Assembly (NCBI GenBank): GCA_011109175.1
Contig: RDEW01000009.1
Span: 826,875-890,874, forward strand
From: Dicyema japonicum
Lineage: Eukaryota; Dicyemida; Rhombozoa; Dicyemidae
DNA length: 64,000 bases
Reading direction: 5' to 3'
A program made the position numbers and the translations under genes. The first letter of the stretch is position 1; each line of letters starts with the position of its first letter. The notes below the pieces were generated by a model. It worked only from the letters and a program-made list of their open reading frames with translations. It had not been told where the DNA came from and searched no databases. This document shows positions 1 through 10,775 of this stretch, piece after piece.

Positions 1-904
1 TGAAATCTTGGATATGATGTAAGCTTTGTTTGAATAAGAACAGTGTGCATATAATAGTTTTGTAAGAAGTTGTATAAATCAATACATTTTTTGAAAAGTT
101 TGTTGATAATTCATATCTAATTAAAGAAAGCTTGACGTTTGTCCCATAGCCTCTAACAAGCAAACTCCCTGGAGCCCACAAAAGCCCGTATTTCCCATAT
201 AACTGAATAGTCGTAGTCGCATAGGCACGTTCCTCGGTATTAAGGATTCCAGTGACATTGGAGAGGGGGAAACTAATTTTTAATGATATCTTTGTTCTGA
301 AGTTTATGATATGGAATTAAATATGTTTCAGTTTTCACGGTCGCAGAATCATAGACTATCAAATATTACACAAGTCCATCCAGGACCAGCGAAAAAAGTC
401 CTTGCAGTTGTGTGAACCCCTTCAATGTCTCCGCAACGGTAGGACGTGTGATGAAAATGGAAGAGGGCAGACCTACTTCTCCACCACGTAAACCAGTGAT
501 GGACTATTGAAGGATAGATTTGGTCGGTACATGCAGACGTTCTCCCTTTAGTTCATCCTTGAATTAATTAGTTATGACTACTGTGCTGGGCTTATAAAAG
601 ATTGTAGTCCTAGGATTAATAAATAAATAATATGTGGGAGGCCAGCTATCAGCTGAAAGTGATGGGCTCTCCCATAAATCCATTTGAGTTATTGATGATT
701 CTGTCCCAAAAAGATTTTATTATTATATGACCAAGTTGGTCAGGTTGAAGTTCACATGAATTCATAACTCATCTTCTCATGGTGAACTTTTTAGATAGAG
801 GTAGAATTAAAATCTATCTAGTGTAGTAGAAATGTTATTTTATTAATTTTTTATTTTGGTTAATCGAAGCAGGATTCTTTGAGTCATTAAAAATGTAGAT
901 TTTG
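1..904. other. AT-rich intergenic DNA with decayed repeat pieces
   Basis: I see no supported gene here. Around 375-440 the sequence resembles, on the minus strand, the LINE-C 3' untranslated unit seen near 9.05 and 48.75 kb (shared cagttgtg..aacccctt core). Around 570-625 a possible GACTAC/GTAGTC stem followed by a ttaataaataaata tail resembles the terminal hairpin plus tail of the same LINE group. Both are weak, diverged matches. Confidence 0.35.
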
Positions 905-2081
905 CATTGGAAGAAATGTTCCCGTTTCCCCAATTTTGGACACCTTGGGTGCTATAAGCTAACAAGAAGGACCGCACAATCTCTGCCAAATTGGTCATTC
1001 CTCTCATGACTTGGGAATAGCGGCGAACGGAGGGAGCCCTCCCCTGGACCTATCTAACACGGATGAATGCCTACGCCGTTTGAATCGTCTTGTGTCGGAT
1101 AGGGTTATCTCACTTAGGATCCCAAGGTCCACGCGTATAACACCTGCCTCTTGTCTTCAAAGCTAATAACCAAGGAGGTCGATGACAATACTCAAGATGC
1201 CTGGATAGACCTTTTCTGCTTTGCACCTTTTGTCCTCGGATCACATCCAACCAAACTGAAAGAAGGGAACCTCAATTCAATCATCAAGAGAAATGCCTCT
1301 AAATGCGATACTGTTAACCTGGCGACTGCACTGGGAAGTCATGCTGATCATTCCCCCTCATCGTCTAGGATCAAAAGAGACAAGTAGGATATATGCAAAG
1401 AAGTGAATAAGAAGGTCATGGTCGGGGACATTCGGGGTGCCCTGAGTACGCTCTCCAGCAATGACACGGTTTTTTCACCAACTAAAGAAACCCTTGAACT
1501 CATCATCCAAAAACAACACCCCGTCGGATCTACGCGAGACAAAAATTGGGAAGAACATTCCACATTTGGCAACCACCACAGGTGATATACGATCTGCTAT
1601 TTCATCTTTCCCAGGAAGCAGCAGTGCTGGCTTGGACGAGTTACGTCCGAGCCATATGAAAGACTTTATTTCTTCCACAACCGCCGATGTGGGGAATTCC
1701 ATCATTAATTCAATAAAGACCCTTACAGACTGCATTCCTCGGGCTGATATCTCCGAGTATGCCAGAGGACTCCTCTTTGTATCCAAACTGATTGCCTTTA
1801 GAAAGTCTAAAACCCATCGCTATATACAACTGACGGCGAAGATTGCTGCCAGAGCAGCGAGCAAGACTCAAAGCCCCCTAAGCTCTACTCAACTTGGGGT
1901 TGGAGTTCCTCATGGATGCGATGCAGTAATCCACTCAATCCGAAACTTTGCTGCCAATCCGCCAGAAACTACGCATGCTATAATAGTCAAACTAGGCATC
2001 TGCGATGCTTTCAATAGCATTCTCAGAAATAGAATCATAGAAGCTAGCATTTCAATAGCATTCGCAGAAATAGAATCATAG
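905..2081 (+). mobile_element. LINE-A copy 1, 5' part (RLE-type non-LTR retrotransposon relic)
   Basis: Broken ORF pieces read through a pre-RT region (starting near 1151), then a recognisable linker 'DIRSAISSFP' (1580-1620) with 'GLDELRPSHM', then the reverse transcriptase fingers: 'AAKIAARAASK' and 'STQLGVGVPHGCDA' (1835-1925), ending at 'DAFNSILRNRI'. The RT aspartate block that should read KLDIxNAFNS is altered to KLGICDAFNS. Several frameshifts and stops are present. The element is cut at 2081, where LINE-B begins; a 31-bp piece (2010-2040) is repeated at 2051-2081 directly before the junction. The other half resumes near 4827. Same family as the copies at 12.65 and 21.3 kb. Confidence 0.8.
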
Positions 2082-4826
2082 GTCTTGGATTCGCCATTCA
2101 CAGAAAACTATCATCTGACATCAGTCGCATTTGGCGGGTGAATGACAGGATCTGCGTAATACAGATACACTTGAACAATCAATGTTTCCCTAAAAATACA
2201 CTAACGATTATAAATGTATATGCACCACACTGTGGAAGAGTGGCAAAAAACCCGACCGAACTGGATGAATTCTACTCAGCATTATTAAAGACGTATAATG
2301 AATATGAGTCGTCCTCACTTATATTCATTGCTGGCGATCTGAATGCGAAAATCGGAACAAAAAAGAACTCAGAAGATACCTTCATGGGAAGACACGGACG
2401 TGGGAAAAGAAATTTGCCTGGGACCATACTTGGCCATTTCTGCACGGCAAACAAACTGTTCTTGTGCAACACCGCATTCTCTCATCGTGCATGCCACATA
2501 ACCACTTGGATGGGCGAACGAAGAAACCCAGAAGGAAAACTAGTCCCTATATACAACCAGATTGATTATATTATATGCCGGATCAATGACAAACGCTCTC
2601 TTATAAACGCACGCTCATACGAAGGTTCAACAACTGTCAGCGATTACAGAATGGTTATTGTCACCTTCAGCCTGGCGAATCATGGTATCAAACATAAGAA
2701 ACATAATAACATTACAAACAATAATAATGAGAATACAAGAAATGGATATGCAACGGAAAAACTGATTTCTAATCCAAACACAGTCAAAAGTTATCAAAAA
2801 CAATTCTGCTCTTATCTGAAGGACCAAACAGTAGGAATTTCGTGGGATCACACGAAGTATATAATAAACGAAGCAGCAAGCCAGTACCTCGGCACGCGGG
2901 AGATGGCCAGTAAGGGTCTGACGACACAGAACTAGAACTAGTAAAGGAATTAGCAAAGGAGTTAAAGGAAATCCATACAAAAAAACTAATCGAAAAAGAC
3001 TATAACATGAGAAAAGTCTTTCAGGGGCAGAGGGACCAAATCCGTAGAAAAATCAGGAGACTGAACAAGACACTTCACCAAGAAGAACTTCTTCGCAAAA
3101 TCAATGAAGTATCCAAACTAAAGGATAACTCACAAATGTATATGGCCGCTCGTTTACTACGCCACACAAACCGGAAGGAACGAATAATCATCAAAGACAA
3201 AAATGGCAAGACAATACTTAATACTGAAAAGCAAGCGGAGGCAATTGCAACACATTTTGAGAAACTTTTCAATGTGACTACAGCAATCCTCCCATTCAAA
3301 AGAAAGCCAAGACACCTAAAAAACAATTACAATTTTGGAAGTAAAAAAAGCATGTCAAAAACTAAGAAATTACAGAAGCCCCGGACCAGATACGATAAAC
3401 CCAGAATTACTGAAATACGGCCCTCTTTTTAAAAAAATCGCTACACTACTAAATGAAATGTTTTCAACTAACTCAACTTTACCCCTGAGAATGAGATTAC
3501 TAATACCTATACAAAAAACCCAATAAACCCAAAGGACCGGATGAAAACGACTTATTATATTATCAAATTCTCTACGGAAAGTCTTAGCTAACATTGTATT
3601 GGAACGAACAAAAGGACCCGCCTATGAATACCTACCCGAAAGTCAAAGTGGGTTCAGAGAAGGAAGATCAACAGTTGATGCAGTCCGGAGTCACAGATGG
3701 AGATGTGCACCACATCAAAGATATTGCAATGCCACCCACATTCTGGGAATAAATCTATCAAAAGTCTTGACTCGGTTAACAGGAACAAATTGATGACAGT
3801 GCTGGAAGGGTTTCTTGACGAATCGAGTCTAAGAATGATCCAAATCCTTCTATCTAACATAGAGCTCCTTGTGAGAGTTGGAAAAACCTACTCAAAAAAT
3901 TTGAAACAAACACAGGCACTTCTCAAGGAGACTCACTCTCTCCATTAATATTCACAATATACTTGGAGGCCGCTATGACGGAACTGAGACCATTATACCA
4001 AGGTAAAATAGAAGTGATTTATGCTGATGATTTCGACCTAATTTCTGAAGACAAAGAACTCCTGGAGCATGTACTAGAAAGAGCACCAGATATACTTGAG
4101 AAATGGTTTCTCACCGTGAACAGGGAAAAAACAGAACGGACAGAGATAAGAAGAATGAACAACTCACTCGAAGAAAAATGGAGACACATAAAGAAACTTG
4201 GCTCACTACTAGGAGATAGCGAAGACATCATACGGAGAAAAACATTGGCAAATGCGGCATTACAACGGCTTAAAAATCTTTGGCTAAAACGGAAAGGATG
4301 TAACATAAAACAAAGGATTATGTTATTCGACACTTTCATCAAACCAATTCTACTATACAACTCTGGGACCTGGGCCACCTCCAAAGAGGAATTAGAGAGG
4401 CTAGACTCATTTCACAGGAATCATCTAAGAAACATAACTGGAATGTCCTGGCCATCCAAGATCTCGCGGAATGGACTGTACAATAAGTGTGACTGTAAAC
4501 CATTAAGCCACGAGATCATTAGCTCTCGTTGGAGACTTTTTGGACACGTCCTGAGGTTGGACCCGATATCCCCTCCGAACATCGCAATGGAAGATTACTA
4601 CTCCTCCAATGTAAAACGCTTTCGTGGAAGATCGAGAACTACCCTCCCAGTCGTTCTACAAAACGATCTGAAAGCAGTGAAGAAAACATTGGCATCTGGT
4701 GACGATTTGGACTCACTGAGGGACCTAGCAAAGAACAGAAGAGCTTGGAGCAACCTAACTAATTCTCTTATATTTTTTGCTGCACATGCGGGGCTTTCGT
4801 GAAAGTGCTAATAATAATAATAGCAT
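2082..4826 (+). mobile_element. LINE-B copy, APE endonuclease plus reverse transcriptase, nested in LINE-A
   Basis: A 5'-truncated but fairly complete APE-type LINE. The C-terminal half of the endonuclease (2138-2690) shows 'INVYAPH', 'AGDLNAKIG', 'NQIDYIICR' and an SDH-like 'VSDYRMV' catalytic block. A basic linker follows (3007-3300). RT blocks are 'NYRSPGPDTINPELLK' (3350), 'ESQSGFREGRSTVDA' (3635), 'SQGDSLSPLIFTIYL' (3920-3970) and 'VIYADDFDLIS' (4014-4045). The thumb/C-terminal region has 'SRWRLFGHVLRLDP' (4530) and 'RDLAKNRRAW'. Frameshifts near 2935, 3430, 3530, 3750 and 3940 make it a pseudogene. It ends in an (aat)n tail at about 4808-4824. Related copies lie at 15.3-16.5 and 17.7-18.3 kb (minus strand); a diverged relative is at 30.1 kb. 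Confidence 0.88.
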
Positions 4827-6095
4827 CTCTAAGATCCCGGAAATTAGCAGAATGGTGAAACTTTCATATGGTTCCCCAAGACTGGAGTCCAACAACACTC
4901 TTTGCCTCGGGCATCGACTGTGCAGCATCAGCGATCGGAATTCCACTGAACTTATGGTACCTGGACCGTCGGAGGGAATTGGGAAATTGTATTGGCAGAA
5001 GTCGAGTCCGCCATCTCTGCACTTGCAGCACTTGGTTTGGAACCGAATCCGCATAGATGTGAAATCATAAATGTTGTTTGCTGAGAGGTCGAATTTGATT
5101 GTGCAGTGGCAAATTTTACTTATCTCCGGGATGTCTCGGTCACCCGATTCGAAAACGCAATTTTTCTTGGCTCTCCTCTATACGAAAGTAATGTGTCAAT
5201 TCTCCAGAAAGAAAAAAATGCATCCTTTCAATGTTTCACATTAGATTTAAAAACCCTGGACTCCCACACGTCTTTATTATTGCTAAGGAATATTAACCTT
5301 ACGCCACTCCTTTTTCTTCTACGGACAGCCCCGTGTTTTACTGATATGAACTTCTTAAGAGCCATTGACGAGAAACTGAAAACTGCCGTTGAAGAAATAC
5401 TCAACATTTCTTTTGATAAAACTGGCTGGATCCAATGCAAACTACCCGTTCGCTATTGAGGAATCGGAATACGCTACCACTAGAACTCGCCCTCCCTGCC
5501 TTTCTATCTTCGACATATGCTTTTAGTGGTCTCACGCGCCAGATCCTACGCTACATTAACAGATCGGACGCTGAACCTGTGGCATCCATGCCTCGGGACG
5601 TCTGGACATGACTGAGTCTGGGATTCCGAAGAACGCTAATAAACAACGAGAATAGGACAAGCTTCTATGCTCAAAGATTATAGATAAGATAAAACCTGTG
5701 CTTGATCAGCATCGTCTAGCTTCTGCATCTCATCGAAAGTGGTGTCTGGCTCAGAGCATTACCATGCATCTCACTTGTGACACTATTGGATGACAACGCG
5801 ACGAGAATTAGGGTTTCCGTTCACCTCGGAATAGATGTTTTCACGATCCATCGCTCTAGATGTGGAAGAATGGTAGGCGCGAAAGGTTTTCACGCTTTTT
5901 CCTGCCGAAGGAGTGCTGGAAGAAGTCCAAGACACGCCGCAATCAACTGAGTTATTGCTTGTGGACTTGAGGCTGCTAGATTTCCTGTCTAATTGGAGCC
6001 GCCCAGACTCGCTCCAACCAACCAAAGACCGCACGGCCATGATGTTAAAATATCGAGACGTCAAGAAGCATCGTCGAGGCTTCTGGAATGTTGTT
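4827..6095 (+). mobile_element. LINE-A copy 1, 3' part: RT palm/thumb and restriction-like endonuclease
   Basis: Continuation of the LINE-A split by LINE-B. Recognisable pieces are 'FASGIDCAASAI' and 'LNLWYLD' (4900-4970), 'YLRDVSVTRFENAI' (5120-5165), 'ISFDKTGWIQCKLPVRYGGIGI' in two stretches (5405-5470), and near 5850-6050 the C-terminal CCHC/RLE region ('HAFSCRRSAGRSPRHAAIN', then a damaged RPDG block). It matches copies 2 and 3 piece by piece. Many stops and shifts; not functional. Confidence 0.75.
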
Positions 6096-6099
6096 TCGT

Positions 6100-6660
6100 C
6101 TTGACCAATTATTTGATCATTTGTGAGAGAGTAAGAGTTTCTTGTCTCCCAGTAATATAAATGAAGGTTAAATAATGCGGGAGAGAAGACAGAGTTTCGT
6201 ATAACTCCATTTGGTAACAAGAGTCCTGCTCATTCTACCAGACATGAAAGACGTTAGCCAATTCTGCAAAAAACACAACTCTTTTCGCGAGAGCAATAAT
6301 TCTTATACCTCCATACACGCAGGACACATAATTTATTAAAAACAGTTATGATAACTAATAGTAGAAAAAAACTAAGAAATATCTCTGAAAAATTAATCGT
6401 AGAAAAGGAACTAAGAAATATCTCTAATAATTCTCTTGGAGATGTCTTGAAGTTCTATTAAAAACTTTGCTTATTTCGATAGATGCAAGAACAGTTCGGA
6501 GAGGTGGTTTATGGTTATTGAATCCGTCGGCGATAAAGTCAGTCAATTTAGTAAAGTGAGTAGTAGTGGAATGCTGTGGTCGAAAGTTTTGATATTGATA
6601 AATTGATAAATGGGTGATGTCGCTGAGCATGACTCTTTAAAAGAATTTTTGCAAGTGGCA
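6100..6660 (-). mobile_element. LINE-C reverse-transcriptase fragment
   Basis: On the minus strand the RT blocks of the LINE-C family are readable in changed frames: 'NFRPQHSTTTHFTKLTDFI', 'VLASIEISKVFNR' and then 'LLPNGVIRNSVFSPALFNL'. These correspond to 'SIDLTKAFDR' and 'LPNGVPQGSVLSPSLFNL' in the better copy at 9.4-10.5 kb. Part of the palm between the two blocks is missing. The conserved PQGSV is eroded to IRNSV, so it is an old relic. It fills the space upstream of the SEPHS gene. Confidence 0.75.
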
Positions 6661-6814
6661 AAAAAAGAGGCAGAAAGATCAGAGACTCCCGTTCCAATTT
6701 AATTAAATTATTTTAATAATTTTATATATTTATTATAATAATTTGTTTTTTTAATTTAATTAAAATCCAATACTTTGGTTGTTTTTTCTATCTCAAAATT
6801 TGGAATCTGATTTC

Positions 6815-8009
6815 ATGTCACTTGATTTTAAATTGACAGCCCTTGCATCTCATAAAGATCATATTACTCCTTCTTACCTAGCCATTATTAGAAAAATAAG
6901 GGAAAATCTTAAGACAAAAAATACTGGTCCTTCTACAGTGCATGGTAAAATTTAGTTTATCAAATATAGGGGGTTGTACTCTTACTAGCTTAAGAAATGG
7001 AGCAATTATTATGATTCAAACTACTGAAATAGTTTATCCAATGGTTGATGATCCTTACATCATGGGGAGAATTGCATGTTCATGTGTTTTAAGCGATATA
7101 TACTCATATGGAATAACAGAGTGTCAAAATATTCTCATGTTCTTCGGACTAAGCACTAATTTGTCTGAAAAAGATAAAGACGTTGTTTCTAAGAGCATTT
7201 TTAAAGGATTTAAAGATCAAGCAAGAGTTGCTGGAGCTGAGGTTAATGGGGGACAAACAGTTTTGAATCCATGGGTTACATTGGGTGGATCAGCTACTTC
7301 TATTTGTTCCGAAAATGAGATTATTTAGTAATTTTAAATAAAAATTTTTAGTCCATATAATTCAGATACTGGAGATGTGTTAATTTTAACAAAACCTTTG
7401 GGAACTGAGATTGCAGTTAAAGCTTTTCAATGTTTAAATGATCCTAAGAATTCTGTCTCATTGCTTAAATTCACCACTACGAGTGAAGTAACAAACGCGT
7501 ATAACGTTGCTATTCAATCAATGACAAGACTAAATAAATCTGGTTTAAAAGTAATTAAATGACTTTTTAGCTGCCACTCTCATGAAAAAATATTCTGCCA
7601 AAGCAGCAGTTACTATCTCTGAAAGGGGTCTTATTGGTCACGCTCAAGATTTAGCTTTGATTCAAAAAAATGCCGTCAATTTTCATTTTTATAGTTTTCC
7701 TATGATTGCAAATACGGCTAAAATTGGCAAAGCTATGGATTGGTTTAATAATGTTCAGCCTGGTTCCATCTCCGAAGTTAATGGTTTTAGCAATATTTAT
7801 TGATAGGAGGTCTTTTAATTGTAATATCAGGAGAAAATGCTAATCTTTTTTGCAATGATATGCTCATAACTGAAGGATACAGACCTTGGATTATCGGGGT
7901 TGTCGCCGTTGGCGACCGTAATGCGTGTCTTGAAAATTGTTATCATATCACAGAGGTTCAAAATATAAGTGCTGTTGATAATTGGACTGGTAGTGGTGTT
8001 TTCTCTTAA
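6815..8009 (+). CDS. Selenophosphate synthetase-like protein (SEPHS1-like), four mini-introns
   Basis: Splicing out introns 6945-6969 (25 nt), 7328-7351 (24), 7543-7570 (28) and 7784-7806 (23), all GT-AG, gives one open frame of 364 codons, close to the 392 residues of human SEPHS1. Conserved family blocks are 'YPMVDDPYIMGRIAC', 'VLSDIYSYGITECQN', 'VNGGQTVLNPW', 'GDVLILTKPLGT', 'RLNKSAATLMKKY' and 'GLLIVISGE'. The family makes selenophosphate from selenide and ATP. This copy lacks the catalytic Cys/Sec loop near its N-terminus (the aligned stretch is 'SHKDHITPSYL') and has changed metal-binding aspartates: TTD reads TTE, and ATDITGFG reads AVTISERG. It therefore looks like a SEPHS1-type non-catalytic paralogue or a degenerating gene. 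ATG 6815 is the first in frame next to conserved sequence; an upstream exon is possible. Confidence 0.9.
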
Positions 8010-8174
8010 TTATTGTTAATTTTTTTTATTTTCAAGAATTAAAATTCATAGATTTTTAAAAGAAAATTATGATTCAGTTTTGGATTCAAATGTTGAAAAT
8101 TGATTGTAATTAGGATTTCCTGAAGGGTTCTAAATTCATCGCATATTAAATTATTGACAAATTCACACAATGAA
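8010..8174. other. Short AT-rich spacer downstream of SEPHS
   Basis: Nothing coding is visible. It separates the SEPHS stop codon from the LINE-A relic. Confidence 0.4.
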
Positions 8175-8365
8175 GGATAGTTTATTTTTGAACCGGTCGC
8201 AGTCGAAACCTCGAAGATCATCGGGAGTAGTTCACTAACCCTGCTAAATTGTAGTTGATTATCGAGAGAGAAGTTGGCCTATTGGGAGAATTTTCTTACA
8301 AATCGTGATGAGAAATGTGTTTTCAATCTTGAGAGCAGCCATCCTTATTGATAGATGTGTTTAGC
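8175..8365 (+). mobile_element. LINE-A extreme 3' coding fragment
   Basis: Reads 'FIFEPVAVETSKIIG' in one frame and continues in others. This is the end of the RLE region that also reads 'FIFEPVAVETSGIIGARSP' at about 23.22 kb and 'VSIAIDTSGSLAPATLNFL' at 14.68 kb. Only the last roughly 190 bp remain, consistent with a 5'-truncated insertion. Confidence 0.65.
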
Positions 8366-8939
8366 TAGTTTAGAATTATTATTGGGGTAGGTAAGGGAAA
8401 TGAGTTAGTTAAATATGACTTAAATTCTTCGCCAGTACTAGTCGGCTGAACGTAACATCGGGTCTGACAGTCGTGAGTTCGATCCGAAAGATGGAATTTA
8501 CAGTGAAGATCAATTATCATCAAACAGATCCTATCCGTGAGGTGACGAGTCCTTCTGGTACGACACACTAGTTGAAAGAGGTCTACCTACCTTCTCCTTG
8601 ACTAACTACAGATTAATCCACAAAAATACATTTAAGCGGTAAGTTAATCAAAATTTCGACCTCTTCTATCTAGGAAACCGCCCACATGGTCCTTTGAATT
8701 TACCAGCGATGAATTTATTAGTTACCTTCCTGAAGTGACTTTAACTTAACTTTTATTAACAAGGAAATCAAAGAGGGAATTAGTTGGTTTCGATTTTTAT
8801 TAGAATTACAGAGATATCATTAAAATCTAAGCTTTACATTTTCAACTTTAACAACTTTATTAGCAAGTAAAATTAAGAGGAAGTTAGTTGGCCTCAGAAT
8901 TTTTCTTGCAATACTCCTATTAATTTAATTTATTAACAC
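8366..8939. other. Intergenic; possible diverged tRNA-like SINE head at about 8440-8485
   Basis: No supported gene. The stretch around 8450-8480 ends in gagttcgatcc, a near-perfect RNA polymerase III B box, preceded by an anticodon-arm-like acatcgggtctgacagtc. It may be the head of a second tRNA-derived SINE family. Only one copy is visible in this window, so it is tentative. Confidence 0.3.
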
Positions 8940-10705
8940 CGGATACACCGAAAAAGAAGTAAAAAACTAGTTAAGTGCATTCAGCTTCCACTGCTACCAA
9001 AAAAGAGTCCATCTGGAACCAGCATAGAAAGTAAAAGACGTCGATTACTTGCAGTTGTGGAAACCCCTCCAGTGGTGTGGGGAGAGAGATCCTTTTTGGT
9101 GCCAGCCTGACACTGGGCGCCTCTTGAGACAGGTGGATCACATGACGCCACTTAGTAGGAAGTGAAATTAAATTATTAACCCCGGCTTCGCCAGCAAGTG
9201 GGAAGCCGGCGACCATCAGAGAGCGTGCAGTCCGGACAGGCCGCTCCCAGAGATCCTCGACTTTTGCATCCGGTGGTCCAGGGCAGGGAAAAAGGTCCCG
9301 AACTACTCTGCCAGCCAGAAAAGGGTGGTGTCCACATCGTAGGCGAGCCAGTCCGATTCTGATCTTCCTCGGGAGCGATTGTTCCGTTTGACTGATATCA
9401 GGGGGGAAGCGCTTCAAGACTTTGTTATATTGAAGTGTCCTAATGGCTCGTGTTGAGATGAAATCATGGATTCGGCAGGTCCAAGTTGAGTCTTCTTGAG
9501 GGGGGTGACTTTCGACAAGGCTCTTTGTAGGTCAAAGAGGGTCCTGCGTATGTATCTGCGGTTATTGTTACTTAGCAGAGCGTGAACTGGGTGATTCGGG
9601 TCGAACGACTGCCGTAGGAATTGTAAATTACGCATTTCCAGGTGGTCATAGAGCGGGAGGATTTTCGACTCCCAATGTAAATGGTCGGTGGGGGTTGACT
9701 TTAAGCAGCCAGTTATTATTCTCAGCGCCGAGTTTTGCACTTTCTGCAGTTCTTGAGAAAGGGACAAGGAGATTGAGGGGGCCCAACTTGGTGAGGCGTA
9801 GTTGAGTGTAGTCCTGATGAACTGTTTGTAGAAAGAGTTAAGTTTTCTTTTTGCTGGCCGTTTGAGTGGCCAGCTACTGCCCGTAATATGTTAAGTTTCC
9901 GCTTGGCTTTTGTCATTACTTCCTCCATTTGTCTGTTAAAACAGAGTGAAGGATCGAAGACAACTCCAAGGATCTTCGGGTATTTATTTAAGGGGAGTGG
10001 TTCGTCTCCCAACGAGAGTGTGGGGTTTAGGTTGAATTGTCTTCGATCGGTTGTGAACAGGGTAGCTGATGACTTCGAGGTGGAAACACTCATCCAGTCG
10101 GATAGCAAGTTCAGGTGGTACTGCACTTTTTCGGTGGCCAGTCGAACATCGCCACTCCTGGATGGGATTACTAGATCATCGGCATATGTCAATAGTAACG
10201 TATTTTGGGTTGTTGGGATGTCTTTGACGTAAAGGTTGAAAAGTGAGGGTGAAAGGACTGATCCCTGGGGAACACCGTTTGGTAGGAGTCGATATCTTGA
10301 TTGATTTGAATATAGACACGTATGACCCAGTCTTCCCGAGAGGAAATTTGTGAGCCATGACTTCCATACAGAGGGAATATTTGAAGAATAGATCTTGTTG
10401 CAGAGGACCACACGGGAGATTCTGTCGAAAGCTTTAGTTAGGTCAATAGAGGCCAAGACAGTTCGTTCCGGGGGTTTGCAGTTGTTGAAACCGTTGGAGA
10501 TGTATTGGGTTAGTGTCAGTAAGTGCGTGGTGGTCGAGTGTAAAGGACGGAAACCATGTTGTGAGTCGGAGAGGTCGAGGTAGGGGTGATTTCGTTAAGA
10601 ATGATCCTTTCGAGGATTTTTGAGACAACAGATGTTAAGGAAATTGGCCTGAACGAAGAGGGCAAGGAGGAGGCTTTGTTGTTCAAGGAGGAGGAAGTGA
10701 AAGAG
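8940..10705 (-). mobile_element. LINE-C, best copy: RT, C-terminal region and 3' UTR (jockey/CR1-like)
   Basis: Minus-strand non-LTR element, truncated at its 5' end. RT begins near 10700 ('RPISLTSVVSKILERIILNEITP' in two pieces), then 'SIDLTKAFDRISRVVL', 'LPNGVPQGSVLSPSLFNLYV', the active-site 'LLTYADDLVIPSR' (about 10175-10215), and 'KILGVVFDPSLCFNRQME'. After a frameshift near 9740-9850 come 'ALRIITGCLKSTPTDHLHWE' and the C-terminal 'LPRKIRIGLARLRCGHH' typical of jockey-type elements. The 3' UTR (about 8940-9110) contains the unit repeated at 48.6 and 49.5 kb and ends in a hairpin plus ttaataaa tail. Not intact. Confidence 0.88.
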
Positions 10706-10775
10706 AATTAGGTCAATTAAATTTAAGTTAAAATATAAAATTATAAATACACATATTAATTATTTTTTAAATTAG

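Noticed and set aside
6945-6955. An 11-nt intron in SEPHS (gtaaaatttag)
   Set aside because: The longer 25-nt intron ending at 6969 restores the family frame (..HGGCTLTSLRNG) and fits the size of the others.
9888-10232. Plus-strand ORF of 114 codons
   Set aside because: It is the antisense shadow of the LINE-C reverse transcriptase, whose minus-strand frame has YADD and PQGSV blocks.
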